Assembly (NCBI GenBank): GCA_016124235.1
Contig: WGOC01000003.1
Coordinates: 62,001-126,000 of the forward strand
Source of the DNA: a bacterium
GTDB taxonomy: Bacteria > Verrucomicrobiota > Verrucomicrobiia > Limisphaerales > RI-55
Reading direction: 5' to 3'
Length of the DNA stretch: 64,000 bases
In this document: positions 27,079 through 35,738 of the stretch, piece after piece
Numbering within the stretch: position 1 is the first letter of the stretch
How the letters are laid out: every line of letters begins with the position of its first letter
Notes under the pieces: generated by a model
The model's database searches: none
What the model was told of the DNA's origin: nothing
The model's input: only the letters and a program-made list of their open reading frames with translations
Translations under genes and position numbers: made by a program

Positions 27079-28446
27079 ATGCGGACTTTTTGCTGGCGAA
27101 TTTTTCCGGTTCTGGCGGTTGCCTGCGTGGTGGTCGGTTGCAAGAGCTATCCGGTCAACGCGCCGCTCGCGAAACGCGATCCCGACAAGGGCTACTATCT
27201 GCATCTGCAACCGCGGGTCGATAATTCCGGCGAGATCCTGCTGGTGCTGGCCTTCTCCGGTGGCGGTACGCGAGCAGCCGCATTTTCTTATGGCGTGCTC
27301 GAGCAATTGCGCGACACCCAAATCAAGATCGACGGCCATTCCAAAGCGCTGTTGCACGAAGTCGACGCCATCTCGTCCGTGTCCGGCGGCAGTATAACGG
27401 CGGCAGCCTACGGTCTTTACGGGGACAAGGTTTTCGACACCCTGGAACAAGCGTTTCTCAAGCGAAACGTGCAGCGCAATCTGGCCTTGCGGGTGATCAA
27501 TCCCTTTCGCTGGCCGTCACTTTGGTCGAGCACGTACGGGCGTTCCGAGCTGGCGGAAGATTTTTACGACGAGATCCTTTTTCATGGGGCGACCTTTGCC
27601 GACATCCAAAAGGCCGGCGGGCCGTACATCGTGATCAATGCCACCGATATTTCAAACGGTGCCCGATTCGAATTCACGCAATACACGTTCGACATGTTGT
27701 GTTCGGATCTCAGCAGTTTTCCGGTGTCGCGCGCCGTCGCCGCTTCGTCGGCGGTGCCCGGCTTGCTGACGCCGTTGACTATCAATAATTACGCCGGCCA
27801 CTGCGGCTACGATGCGCCCGAATGGGTGACACGTGGCTACAAGGAAAGCGATGGTCGGATTCGGCTGCGCGCGCGCGAGTTGGCGTCGATGCTCGACAGC
27901 ACCAACCGGCCGTATCTGCATCTTGTCGACGGTGGCGTTTCGGACAACCTCGGTCTGCGTCCCATACTCGACACGATCACTTTGCTGGAAAGCAGTCCGG
28001 AATTGCGCGATGACCTGCGTGTCTCCTCGGTGAAGAAACTCGTCGTCATCAGTGCGAACGCCTATTCGTCGCCGGCAAAGGATTGGGACAAATCACCTGC
28101 GGCACCTGGCTCGTTAATTTCGGCGGCCGCGGCCGCCTCTCTGACGCTCGATCGTTATTCGGTCGAAACACTGGAACTGGTTCGCTCGGAATTTGGTCGT
28201 TGGCAACGCGAGATGGGCGGCACGGGCGACGTGAAGTTGTATCCCGTAATGCTGAATTTTGCGAATTTCAAGGAGGCGGCCAAACGGAACTTCTTCCTGA
28301 ATTTGCCCACGTCATTCTTTCTCCCCGCGCCGGACGTGGACAAACTGCGGGATGCGGGGCATGTGCTGTTGCGCGAGAACGCGGTTTTCCAGGAGCTGTT
28401 GCATGACCTGGGACCAGGCGCGCAAGTCGCTCAACAAATGAACTAA
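27079..28446 (+). CDS. Patatin-like phospholipase lipoprotein
   Basis: This 455-residue exported lipid acyl hydrolase has signal peptide MRTFCWRIFPVLAVACVVVG with lipobox VVVGC, so it is probably lipid-anchored. Patatin hallmarks are present: the oxyanion loop FSGGGTRAAAFSYG (about residue 60), the nucleophile elbow in SSVSGGSITA (about 100), and the catalytic Asp in VDGGVSDNLGL (about 283). ATG 27079 is chosen over the longer frame because it starts the signal peptide. The stop codon lies inside the left end of a palindromic element (28441-28720). Confidence 0.9.
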   Translation: MRTFCWRIFPVLAVACVVVGCKSYPVNAPLAKRDPDKGYYLHLQPRVDNSGEILLVLAFSGGGTRAAAFSYGVLEQLRDTQIKIDGHSKALLHEVDAISSVSGGSITAAAYGLYGDKVFDTLEQAFLKRNVQRNLALRVINPFRWPSLWSSTYGRSELAEDFYDEILFHGATFADIQKAGGPYIVINATDISNGARFEFTQYTFDMLCSDLSSFPVSRAVAASSAVPGLLTPLTINNYAGHCGYDAPEWVTRGYKESDGRIRLRARELASMLDSTNRPYLHLVDGGVSDNLGLRPILDTITLLESSPELRDDLRVSSVKKLVVISANAYSSPAKDWDKSPAAPGSLISAAAAASLTLDRYSVETLELVRSEFGRWQREMGGTGDVKLYPVMLNFANFKEAAKRNFFLNLPTSFFLPAPDVDKLRDAGHVLLRENAVFQELLHDLGPGAQVAQQMN

Positions 28447-28720
28447 ACACAACGTCATAAATTTCTGTCCATGTCGCGGTGCGGGATTTTGGCGTAGGAC
28501 GCGGAGTGAGGAGCGAGAATATCCGCAGGGATCTTTGACCGACGCGCGACAAAGTCCTGCGTCAAAAGACCCGCCGCCCGGAGGGTTGTTTGGGAAAGAC
28601 TCGCGAGCGTTGTTGCTCCTCGGTCACAGACCGCCGAGGGTATGCTCCCTCGTCGCGCCTAGCGCGCGAGCCTTTCCCAAACAACGACATTGGCACAAAT
28701 TTATGACGTCGTGTTTAGTT
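28441..28720. repeat. MITE-like palindromic element with 36-bp terminal inverted repeats
   Basis: The ends are an inverted repeat: 28441-28476 begins AACTAAACACAACGTCATAA, and the reverse complement of 28685-28720 begins AACTAAACACGACGTCATAA. They agree at 32 of 36 positions. A second inverted pair lies inside (GTTGTTTGGGAAAGACTCGC at 28585-28604 against 28662-28685 read backwards). Small hairpins occupy the centre. There is no coding capacity. It fills almost the whole 310-bp gap between the patatin gene, whose TAA lies in the left end, and the hydrolase gene. This is typical of non-autonomous mobile repeats. Confidence 0.75.
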
Positions 28721-28756
28721 GAACCGCGTTCGCCCCGCCGCTACGCTGCGCCCCTC

Positions 28757-29575
28757 ATGCAACCGGAAGATCATATCGGCGACGTCATCGCCAAAGAGCG
28801 CTTTCATCAGAAAATCGCGGCCGACGCAGCGGCGCGGGCGGCCGGACTCACCGTCGACGAACTGGCCGCATTTGAGGATTCGGGCAAGGCGACCAAAGCC
28901 GTCAACTACGATGCGTTGGGGCAATTACTGGGATTGAATGCCACCAAGTTGAAGAACGTTTCCGGAGGTTGGATGCCGCCCGATCCTGATCTGGGGCAAT
29001 GGCGCGAGTTGCGCCGGGTGACCAGCACCGAGGCATTTTCAGTGAATGCCTACGTGGCGTGGGATGAAGTTACTCGCGAGGCGGCGATCTTTGACACGGG
29101 TTGGAACGCAGACGGAATCATCAAGTTGATCGAAGAAGAAGATCTTAATCCGACTCACCTGTTTCTCACTCACACGCATCACGATCACATTGCCGGCATG
29201 CAGGCGTTGCGCGAGAAGTTTCCGAAGATCCGATTGCACACCGATGCCAAGAGCACGCCCGTTCAACATCACAACCGGCGCAACGATTGTGTGCACATCG
29301 GCAGCCTGCGCGTGACCAATCGGGTGACGACCGGCCACGCCGAGGACGGGGTGACTTACGTGGTCGGCAACTGGCCCGAGGACGCGCCGTTTGTTGCGAT
29401 CGTCGGCGACGCGATTTTTGCCGGATCGATGGGCAAGGGGAACATCTCCGCGGAAGACGCCAAACGTTGCGTGCGCGAAGCGATTTTCACGCTGCCGGAA
29501 GACACGTTGATTTGTCCCGGCCACGGCCCGTTCACCACCGTCGCCGAGGAAAAGGCGAACAACCCGTTTTTCTAG
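28757..29575 (+). CDS. Metallo-beta-lactamase-fold hydrolase
   Basis: This 272-residue protein has an N-terminal helical region of about 70 residues (QPEDHIGDVIAKERFHQKIA), then a metallo-beta-lactamase domain. The metal motif HTHHDH (HxHxDH) is at about residues 138-143. A second metal-ligand His lies in TTGHAEDG, an Asp in IVGDAIFAG, and the last His in CPGHGPFTT. Glyoxalase II-like thioester hydrolases have this layout. ATG 28757 is used because an earlier in-frame start would translate the palindromic repeat. Substrate unknown. Confidence 0.85.
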   Translation: MQPEDHIGDVIAKERFHQKIAADAAARAAGLTVDELAAFEDSGKATKAVNYDALGQLLGLNATKLKNVSGGWMPPDPDLGQWRELRRVTSTEAFSVNAYVAWDEVTREAAIFDTGWNADGIIKLIEEEDLNPTHLFLTHTHHDHIAGMQALREKFPKIRLHTDAKSTPVQHHNRRNDCVHIGSLRVTNRVTTGHAEDGVTYVVGNWPEDAPFVAIVGDAIFAGSMGKGNISAEDAKRCVREAIFTLPEDTLICPGHGPFTTVAEEKANNPFF

Positions 29576-29578
29576 TTC

Positions 29579-29669
29579 ACCACGAATGAACACGAATCAA
29601 TTTGGGTCTCGACTGGACCACAACCAAAGTGACGGGTCAGTGATTGGTGTTCATTTGTGTGGATTAGTG
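29579..29669. repeat. Inverted repeat with CACGAATGAACACGAAT units
   Basis: Left unit ccacgaatgaacacgaat starts at 29579. The right unit near 29644-29668 (ttggtgttcatttgtgtgga) is its approximate reverse complement. They flank a 40-bp spacer in the gap upstream of trpA, so transcripts there can fold into a long hairpin. It resembles a widely scattered repeat of this bacterial group (from memory). Confidence 0.55.
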
Positions 29670-29687
29670 TTTTTTTAGTTTCTCTGC

Positions 29688-30488
29688 ATGAATCGAATTG
29701 TTGAACGTTTCGAAAAGCTGAAGCGCGAAAAGCAAAAGGGATTTGTCGCGTACATCGGCGCCGGTGATCCCAATCTCGACGCAACTCGGCAGCTGGCCTT
29801 GGCGTTTGATCGTGCCGGCGTGGACGTACTTGAGCTGGGCGTTCCCTTCAGCGATCCATTGGCGGACGGTGTCGTCAACCAGCTCGCCGCTCAGAGAGGA
29901 TTGGAATCCGGCACGACGCCACAAGGCGTTTTTGAGATGGTCCGAAAGGTTCGTTCGGAGTCACAGATTCCCATCGTGCTATATGTCTATTTCAATCTCC
30001 TGCATCGCCGCGGCGTGGCGGAGTTTATTAATGACGCGAAGGCAGCCGGTGTCGACGGATTGCTTGTGCTCGACCTGCCGCCCGAGGAATCAGACAACTA
30101 CGAACAACTCATGGCCGCCGCCAGTTTGTGCAACATCTACCTGATCGCACCGACCACGCCAGAAACGCGCATCGAAATCATCGCGCCGCGCGCGCGGGGT
30201 TTCATTTACTACGTGTCGCGCGAAGGCGTGACCGGCATGCAGTCGAAAGTCTCGGACACGATCGCGGAAATGACGGCAAAGATTCGTGCGCACTCGGAGT
30301 TGCCGATTGCCGTCGGTTTTGGGATCTCCAATCCGGAGCAGGCTCGAGCGGTTGCTCAAAACGCGGAGGCGGTGGTCGTAGGCAGCGCCATCGTCAATCA
30401 GATCGCCGAGCACGGTAAAAGCCCTGAACTTGTGCCGACAGTGGAAAAGTTTGTAAGCGAGTTGGTGACCGCTACAAAGGGGTGCTGA
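29688..30488 (+). CDS. trpA: Tryptophan synthase alpha chain
   Basis: The alpha subunit cleaves indole-3-glycerol phosphate to indole, which passes to TrpB. The 266-residue protein has FVAYIGAGDPNLDATRQLAL and the active-site segment DVLELGVPFSDPLADGV (catalytic Glu and Asp). It also has LIAPTTPETRIEIIAPRARG and the phosphate-binding IAVGFGISNPEQARAVAQ followed by VVVGSAIVNQI. Its length is normal. trpB and other trp genes are not in the window, so the gene stands alone behind a repeat-filled 112-bp gap. Confidence 0.96.
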   Translation: MNRIVERFEKLKREKQKGFVAYIGAGDPNLDATRQLALAFDRAGVDVLELGVPFSDPLADGVVNQLAAQRGLESGTTPQGVFEMVRKVRSESQIPIVLYVYFNLLHRRGVAEFINDAKAAGVDGLLVLDLPPEESDNYEQLMAAASLCNIYLIAPTTPETRIEIIAPRARGFIYYVSREGVTGMQSKVSDTIAEMTAKIRAHSELPIAVGFGISNPEQARAVAQNAEAVVVGSAIVNQIAEHGKSPELVPTVEKFVSELVTATKGC

Positions 30489-30514
30489 GCTGCGAACGGG
30501 TGGGTTCGTTGCGC

Positions 30515-30703
30515 TTAGAACTCTTTGCGGATAGCTGAGTTCACCGTCGGTTTAGGAGGTAAGGAAATTCGGATGGTTTCCTTTTGCGGACGGTTGTCTC
30601 CGCCATCATCCCCGGCCAACAAGCCGGTTCGGGGACCACACGGAGGCCTTGGTGGCGGCATTTGAGTCTGATGCTTCGATCGCTTGGGGTTTTCGTTGGA
30701 CAT
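30515..30703 (-). CDS. Small proline-rich protein with KETIRISLPPKP motif
   Basis: This possible 62-residue gene lies opposite its neighbours in the gap between trpA and a membrane-protein gene. Composition is Pro-, Gly- and Lys-rich, with PPPRPPCGPRTG and the end motif KETIRISLPPKP. Short proteins ending in a KKETVRI(S/A)LPPKP-like motif are, from memory, common in Verrucomicrobia, which is the main reason to keep it. No domain, signal peptide or membrane helix is seen. It could be a chance frame. Confidence 0.45.
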   Translation of the reverse strand: MSNENPKRSKHQTQMPPPRPPCGPRTGLLAGDDGGDNRPQKETIRISLPPKPTVNSAIRKEF

Positions 30704-30806
30704 GAATGCACGTTATTTGTTTTGTCTTCGGCCGCAACGGAATAGAGAATACTGATGTATTCAGATGACTTGATTTGGTTGAATCTGCATCTGTTGGAAT
30801 AAAGTC

Positions 30807-31334
30807 ATGCGTGTTGTTCTTACGATTTTGGTCATGACAATTGTCGCGCCGATAGCCGCCGCGACGGCGTTGGTATGTTGGAGTCCAGAACGATGGGGCG
30901 GGTCGCTGAGTCCGGTCACGGTATTTGGGATGGCAATCTTTGGCGTTCTCACGATTCCGCTTTGGCCGACCTATATTCCGGCCATTGTGTTGACCCCAAT
31001 CGCAATGAATAAGATCGCGACAATTCCGGCATTCCGGCGATCACCATTGGTAATGGTTGGGAGTGTTTCCATTTTGGTCGGCGGCATCTGTGGCGTTTTG
31101 GTAATCAGCATCATCGTGCCGTGGCGTGAATCGACGGATGTCGTTTTGAATTGGTTGCTGGCCGGAGCGGCTGCAGGGGCGGTCGCTCTACCGATGATTT
31201 CGTTGATCTATCGTTGCTCGCTACCAATTGCAGAGTCGAGTGCCACACTTAATGGCGAACTCTTTCCACAATCTCATCGTGAGGATGCCACTGAAAGACC
31301 GATGTCGTCGGAACAATTCGGGGTGTCAGAATGA
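30807..31334 (+). CDS. Multi-pass membrane protein of unknown function
   Basis: This 175-residue protein has about four hydrophobic helices (VLTILVMTIVAPIAAATALV, TVFGMAIFGVLTIPLWPTYI, VMVGSVSILVGGICGVLVIS, WLLAGAAAGAVALPMISLIY) and a polar C-terminal tail of about 35 residues. I recognise no family. Its stop overlaps the start of the next gene (ATGA at 31331), so the two are translationally coupled. This local group has lower GC and plainer codon use than its neighbours by eye, which could reflect recent acquisition. Confidence 0.6.
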   Translation: MRVVLTILVMTIVAPIAAATALVCWSPERWGGSLSPVTVFGMAIFGVLTIPLWPTYIPAIVLTPIAMNKIATIPAFRRSPLVMVGSVSILVGGICGVLVISIIVPWRESTDVVLNWLLAGAAAGAVALPMISLIYRCSLPIAESSATLNGELFPQSHREDATERPMSSEQFGVSE

Positions 31335-31618
31335 TCATTCTCTGGCGCATTATTGAAGCTCTGTTAGGCATTCTGTGCTTTATCGCCTGGGTTTTGTGCA
31401 TGATCGATTGGGTGCGAGGCGGTTGCCGGGTGCCGAGGCTGGTTCATTATTTTGCATTTGGCTGTCTCGTGGCGGGTTGCATCATCACCGCAGTGGTTGT
31501 GCATATTGGCGGATTCACCATTGGCACCGTCGTTTCCTGCGCCCTGCTTCCTCCGGTTTTGGTTTATGTGCTCTGGCTTTGGGGTGGTGGACCGTGGGCC
31601 AGCGATCGCAAACAGTGA
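31331..31618 (+). CDS. Small membrane protein of unknown function
   Basis: This 95-residue protein has three hydrophobic helices (IIEALLGILCFIAWVLCMID, YFAFGCLVAGCIITAVVVHI, VVSCALLPPVLVYVLWLW) and a short polar end. It overlaps the preceding membrane-protein gene by four bases and is probably produced with it. No family recognised. Confidence 0.55.
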   Translation: MIILWRIIEALLGILCFIAWVLCMIDWVRGGCRVPRLVHYFAFGCLVAGCIITAVVVHIGGFTIGTVVSCALLPPVLVYVLWLWGGGPWASDRKQ

Positions 31619-31720
31619 GTTGGAAACGTCGTAGAAAATCGAATGACTGAATAATCATTTCACTCGCTCTTCGTCGCTCTCAACCGTTCCATCATCTCAT
31701 GATTTCAAAGGCGGAATTAT

Positions 31721-32128
31721 ATGAAATGCGACTCGTGCCGCGAACGGGAGGCGACTGTTCACCAAACTTACATTGTTGGCGAGGCTGTGACACATATCAA
31801 CTTGTGCGGCGTTTGTTTTGAAGCTTCTGCGCCCGCTAAGGCCTGCGATCTTCATACAGCGCTACAGATCGGGTGCCGGTATTGCGGCGGCAAACCATAC
31901 ACCGGTAACAGTCATTCTTTTGGCGTGAATGGTTCTGTTGGGCTCAGCTTTACGTGCAAGGCGTGCGCGGACGAGTATTTCCGATTTTTGCGTCGGAAGG
32001 TGCCCGGATTTGGCGAGCCGGACCCGACGCCCGAACAGATCGCCGAGATGGCGGGCCACGATATGACTTCAGTTTTGAGGGAAGCAGACGAGCACATGAA
32101 ACAGTGGTCAGCGGAGCGCGAATCGTGA
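31721..32128 (+). CDS. Zinc-binding protein with four CxxC pairs
   Basis: This 135-residue protein has four CxxC pairs: MKCDSC, LCGVC, GCRYC and TCKAC. That is enough for two zinc sites. The N-terminal pair with the segment REREATVHQTYIVGEAVTHI recalls the McsA/UvrB-associated zinc module, in which CxxC..A..H.. precedes a second CxxC. The C-terminal half has the helix TPEQIAEMAGHDMTSVLREA. No McsB or ClpC gene is near, so a McsA role is not claimed. Confidence 0.6.
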   Translation: MKCDSCREREATVHQTYIVGEAVTHINLCGVCFEASAPAKACDLHTALQIGCRYCGGKPYTGNSHSFGVNGSVGLSFTCKACADEYFRFLRRKVPGFGEPDPTPEQIAEMAGHDMTSVLREADEHMKQWSAERES

Positions 32129-32174
32129 TGAAGATAACCGCCAAAACCGAGTGTTTGTTGGCGCGCGCCATCGT

Positions 32175-32513
32175 ATGACACGGAGTGACTTACCAATTTG
32201 GCGATTTGTTGGGACGGTTTGCGCTGTTGCCGTCGCGGAATGGCTTCTCTTTGAACTGCTACGAGCGCCGTATCGTCCGCCGGAGGACATGACGACATTT
32301 TTGGGCACGGAGAAGTACGCGGTCATTGCATGTATGTTGGTTCTGGCGCTCGGCGGTTTAGGTCTGATCGTAAGGTGGGCCAAGCGTTCCGCCTGGACGA
32401 GGCGCGATGTCGCTGTCATTGCGCTGTTGTTCATGGTTTTGATGGGAACTGGTATTTACGTCGTCATCCATCCGAGTTGGCCGGTGACGCCACTCAAATG
32501 GATTTTGAATTGA
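32175..32513 (+). CDS. Small membrane protein of unknown function
   Basis: This 112-residue protein starts [20 protein letters not shown] and has three hydrophobic helices (about 10-28, 49-68 and 80-100). I see no recognised domain. It follows the zinc-protein gene by 46 bp and completes a run of four small plus-strand genes of unknown function between trpA and thiG. Confidence 0.5.
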   Translation: MTRSDLPIWRFVGTVCAVAVAEWLLFELLRAPYRPPEDMTTFLGTEKYAVIACMLVLALGGLGLIVRWAKRSAWTRRDVAVIALLFMVLMGTGIYVVIHPSWPVTPLKWILN

Positions 32514-32562
32514 GGTCGGTCGATTCGCTAGCCCAGTCAATTGGCAACGCAAACATAACGAC

Positions 32563-33402
32563 GTGGTTTCCGCCATCTCCCCCGTTGACCCTCCGGCCTT
32601 TCCCGGCCAAGCTGCCCGGGTGAGTCAATCGCTCGTCATTGCTGGTCGTGAGTTTTGCTCCCGTTTGCTCGTGGGCACCGGCAAATTTTCGTCGCCCGAG
32701 GCCATGCGCGATGCGCTGGCAGCAAGCGGAACGCAGATCGTGACAGTCGCCCTGCGGCGAGCTGATTTGTCCGGCAAGAAGGATCCGTTCGCGAACATTT
32801 TGGAATTCATCGATCCGGACAAATATCTCCTGCTGCCCAACACCAGCGGCGCGATGAACGCCGAGGAAGCCGTCCGGCTCGCGCGCCTTGCCGTGGCTGC
32901 TGGTCTGCCCAAATGGGTGAAGCTTGAAATCCATCCCGATCCGCGTTATCTGCTGCCCGATCCGGTCGAAACGCTGAAAGCCGCCGAAACTTTGGTGAAG
33001 GAAGAATTCGTCGTGCTCCCGTACATCAATGCGGATCCCGTGCTCGCCAAACGGTTGCAGGAAGTCGGTACCGCCACGGTGATGCCGCTTGGTTCGCCGA
33101 TCGGTTCCAATCGCGGGATTCAGACTCGCGACCAGATTCGAATCATCATCGAACAGGCCATGGTGCCGGTAGTGGTTGATGCTGGAATCGGGGTTCCGAG
33201 TCATGCCGCCGAAGCGATGGAACTGGGTGCCGATGCCGTGCTCGTCAACACGGCGATCGCCGTGTCGAGTGATCCCAATCGAATCGCCGTCGCGTTTAAA
33301 CAAGCCGTCGAGGCGGGACGCACTGCGTTTGAACTCGGCCTGGCGGAACAGCATATTGAAGCCAGCGCCACCAGCCCGTTAACGGCTTTTCTGGATGCCT
33401 GA
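32563..33402 (+). CDS. thiG: Thiazole synthase
   Basis: ThiG forms the thiazole phosphate moiety of thiamine from DXP, dehydroglycine and ThiS thiocarboxylate. The protein shows the ThiG pattern [20 protein letters not shown], then [40 protein letters not shown] and [20 protein letters not shown]. Two GTG starts are possible, 32563 (279 residues) and 32620 (260 residues); the shorter fits the family length better. No thiS, thiH, thiO or thiF is adjacent, and I saw no TPP riboswitch upstream. Confidence 0.93.
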   Translation: MVSAISPVDPPAFPGQAARVSQSLVIAGREFCSRLLVGTGKFSSPEAMRDALAASGTQIVTVALRRADLSGKKDPFANILEFIDPDKYLLLPNTSGAMNAEEAVRLARLAVAAGLPKWVKLEIHPDPRYLLPDPVETLKAAETLVKEEFVVLPYINADPVLAKRLQEVGTATVMPLGSPIGSNRGIQTRDQIRIIIEQAMVPVVVDAGIGVPSHAAEAMELGADAVLVNTAIAVSSDPNRIAVAFKQAVEAGRTAFELGLAEQHIEASATSPLTAFLDA

Positions 33403-33425
33403 ACGGGAGAGTTTCCAAATTTGAA

Positions 33426-34445
33426 ATGAATCAAAATTCGCTTCCGATCGCGCGCGTGCGCGAATTGCTTGCCGAAGGATCGCGCCAGCAGATTCTCGTG
33501 CTGGGCGACATCATGCTCGACTGGTTTATCTGGGGTCGGGTGGATCGCATTTCTCCCGAAGCGCCCGTACCCGTCGTGGAGTTTCAACATGAAAACTTCA
33601 TGCCGGGTGGTGCGGCCAACGTGGCGCGCAACCTTGCCGTGCTGAAAAATCCCGTGAGCATGGTGGCACCGATTGGGCGCGATAGTTATGGGCAAAAACT
33701 GAAGTCATTGCTGGAGTCGGAACGCGTGAACTGTCGTGGTTTATTTGCCCAATCCAAACGTCCCACCAGCATCAAGACTCGAATCGTTGCACATCAACAA
33801 CAGGTAGTACGCGTGGATCGCGAGGAACGCGAAGCGATCGATGACGCCACGGTGAAGCGAATTCTGGGAGTTGTTGAAAAGCAGATCACGCGGACGGCGG
33901 CCATCATTTTGGGTGACTACGGCAAGGGCGGCGTGACTCAACCGCTGCTTGATGGCCTCAAGAAGATTTGTCACCAGCATGGCGTCTGGATCAGCCTGGA
34001 TCCCAAACCGGTGCACAAGGTGGATATCTCCGGGCTCTCGTTGATTACGCCGAATCGCAAGGAAGCCTTCGAATTGGCCGGTGTCGAAGATGGGCGCAAA
34101 GGAGTACATCCGCTCGAAGACAAAGGCTTGATGTTGGTTGCACGCACGTTGCAACGAAAGCTCAAGCCGGCGTTGATGCTCATCACCCTCGGTGACCAGG
34201 GAATGTTGTTGTGTCATCCTGGCGAAAAGCCGTTTCACGTTCCAACCACCGCGCAGGAAGTTTTTGATGTCTCCGGTGCGGGCGACACGGTGATCGCGTC
34301 GTTCACCTTGGCGATCGCGGCGGGGGCGTCCCCAGTTGAAGCCGCGATCTTTTCCAATCACGCGGCTGGCGTGGTGGTTGGCAAAGTGGGTACGGCAACC
34401 TGCACTTCGAAGGAGCTTCTCGCCAGCTTCCAACGCGATCATTGA
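33426..34445 (+). CDS. rfaE1: D-glycero-beta-D-manno-heptose-7-phosphate kinase
   Basis: This PfkB-family kinase of ADP-heptose synthesis is needed for lipopolysaccharide inner core. The 339-residue protein has the RfaE kinase signature ILVLGDIMLDWFIWGRVDRI followed by SPEAPVPVVEF and MPGGAANVARNLAVL. The catalytic loop is DVSGAGDTVIASFTLAIAAG near the C-terminus. It lacks the nucleotidyltransferase half of HldE, so it is the stand-alone kinase; the cytidylyltransferase partner must be encoded elsewhere. It lies 23 bp after thiG. Its presence fits an LPS-bearing outer membrane. Confidence 0.9.
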   Translation: MNQNSLPIARVRELLAEGSRQQILVLGDIMLDWFIWGRVDRISPEAPVPVVEFQHENFMPGGAANVARNLAVLKNPVSMVAPIGRDSYGQKLKSLLESERVNCRGLFAQSKRPTSIKTRIVAHQQQVVRVDREEREAIDDATVKRILGVVEKQITRTAAIILGDYGKGGVTQPLLDGLKKICHQHGVWISLDPKPVHKVDISGLSLITPNRKEAFELAGVEDGRKGVHPLEDKGLMLVARTLQRKLKPALMLITLGDQGMLLCHPGEKPFHVPTTAQEVFDVSGAGDTVIASFTLAIAAGASPVEAAIFSNHAAGVVVGKVGTATCTSKELLASFQRDH

Positions 34446-34471
34446 CCGCGATCTGATCTTTTGCCGAAACG

Positions 34472-35719
34472 ATGGATGCCTCCGCCAAACCAGTTGTCCG
34501 ATACGGGCCACAACTGGCATTGCTGGCGGCGTTTCTCGGCTGGATGTTTGACGGCTTTGAGATGGGCTTGTTTCCGATTGTTGGACGGCCTGCTTTACTC
34601 GACATGCTGGGGCGTACAGCCGGCGATTCGGCGGTCGGCGTATGGATGGGTTATATCACCGCCGCGTTTCTTTTGGGTGCGGCGGCTGGTGGTTTCATTT
34701 TTGGCTGGCTGGGCGATCGGATCGGGCGCGTGCGCGCAATGACCGCGAGCATTCTCTGTTACTCGTTGTTCACGGGACTCGGCTATTTCGCAAAAGAGCC
34801 CTGGCATCTCGGAGTGTTTCGCTTCGTTGCCGCGTTGGGAATGGGTGGAGAATGGTCGCTCGGCGTGGCGCTGGTGATGGAGTGCTGGCCGGAGAAGTGG
34901 CGGCCCGTGCTGGCCGGCGTGATTGGCGCGGCGGCGAATGTCGGTTTTTTTCTTGTGGGCTACATCGGAAAAGTGATCACGGTCACTTCTCAAAACTGGC
35001 GCAACATGTGGCTGGTTGGTGTGTTGCCGGCGTTGCTGGTTTTTCTGATTCGCCTCTGGGTGCCGGAATCCAAACGCTGGCAGGAGGCGGTGCGACGCGA
35101 GCCCGGCCGGCCATTGCGTGACATTTTTGTCGATGGTCGCTGGCGCAACACTTTGCTGGCCATTGCCTTCGCCTCGATCGCGTTGGTCGGCACCTGGGGT
35201 TCCGTTCAATGGATTCCGCTGTGGGTCGACAAGTTGACTGGTGGAAAACTGCCGGACGCGAAGGCCAACGCGCAGATGTTTTCCGCGCTGGGTGCGATCA
35301 TCGGCTGCCTGCTCGGGCCGGTTGTTGGTGGGCGAGTTGGGCGGCGGTTCGCGTTCTTTCTCCTTTGCCTGGGCTCTTTGCTGACATGTGGATTTTTGTT
35401 TCGTGGCGGCCTGGTTTATGGTTTGGCGTTTCAAATCAATGTCTTGTTTGTCGGTGCGTTTACCGCCGCGTTCTATGGTTGGTTTCCGTTGTACCTGCCG
35501 GAATTATTTCCGACGCGCATGCGGGCGACTGGTCAGGGTGTTTGTTACAACAGCGGTCGAGTAATCGCGGCGATCGGGGCCGTGGCCGGAGGGCAACTGG
35601 TCAATTATTTTGGTGGTGACTACGCCCGGATGGGCGCGGTCGTGACCTTGGTTTACCTGGCCGGTTTGTTTTTGATCTGGCTGGCGCCCGAGACCGGCGA
35701 TAAACCTCTGCCGGATTGA
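34472..35719 (+). CDS. MFS transporter
   Basis: This 415-residue major facilitator has about 12 helices. It begins with a helix containing LALLAAFLGWMFDGFEMGLF, the acidic TM1 feature of the aromatic-acid/sugar symporter group. The loop 2-3 MFS motif is GGFIFGWLGDRIGRVRAM (GxxxDRxGR). The family repeat occurs again in the second half (GRVGRRF). The substrate is not deducible. It follows rfaE1 by 26 bp and precedes panB by 19 bp in the same orientation. Confidence 0.9.
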   Translation: MDASAKPVVRYGPQLALLAAFLGWMFDGFEMGLFPIVGRPALLDMLGRTAGDSAVGVWMGYITAAFLLGAAAGGFIFGWLGDRIGRVRAMTASILCYSLFTGLGYFAKEPWHLGVFRFVAALGMGGEWSLGVALVMECWPEKWRPVLAGVIGAAANVGFFLVGYIGKVITVTSQNWRNMWLVGVLPALLVFLIRLWVPESKRWQEAVRREPGRPLRDIFVDGRWRNTLLAIAFASIALVGTWGSVQWIPLWVDKLTGGKLPDAKANAQMFSALGAIIGCLLGPVVGGRVGRRFAFFLLCLGSLLTCGFLFRGGLVYGLAFQINVLFVGAFTAAFYGWFPLYLPELFPTRMRATGQGVCYNSGRVIAAIGAVAGGQLVNYFGGDYARMGAVVTLVYLAGLFLIWLAPETGDKPLPD

Positions 35720-35738
35720 TTTGAATCACCGAAAGTTG

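Noticed and set aside
28535..28756. Longer start for the metallo-beta-lactamase-fold protein
   Set aside because: The extension would translate the palindromic element and gives Arg/Pro-rich low-quality sequence; the ATG at 28757 starts a normal protein.
32129..32562. Possible TPP riboswitch before thiG
   Set aside because: No thi-box sequence or matching stem pattern was visible, and most of the stretch is taken by a small gene.
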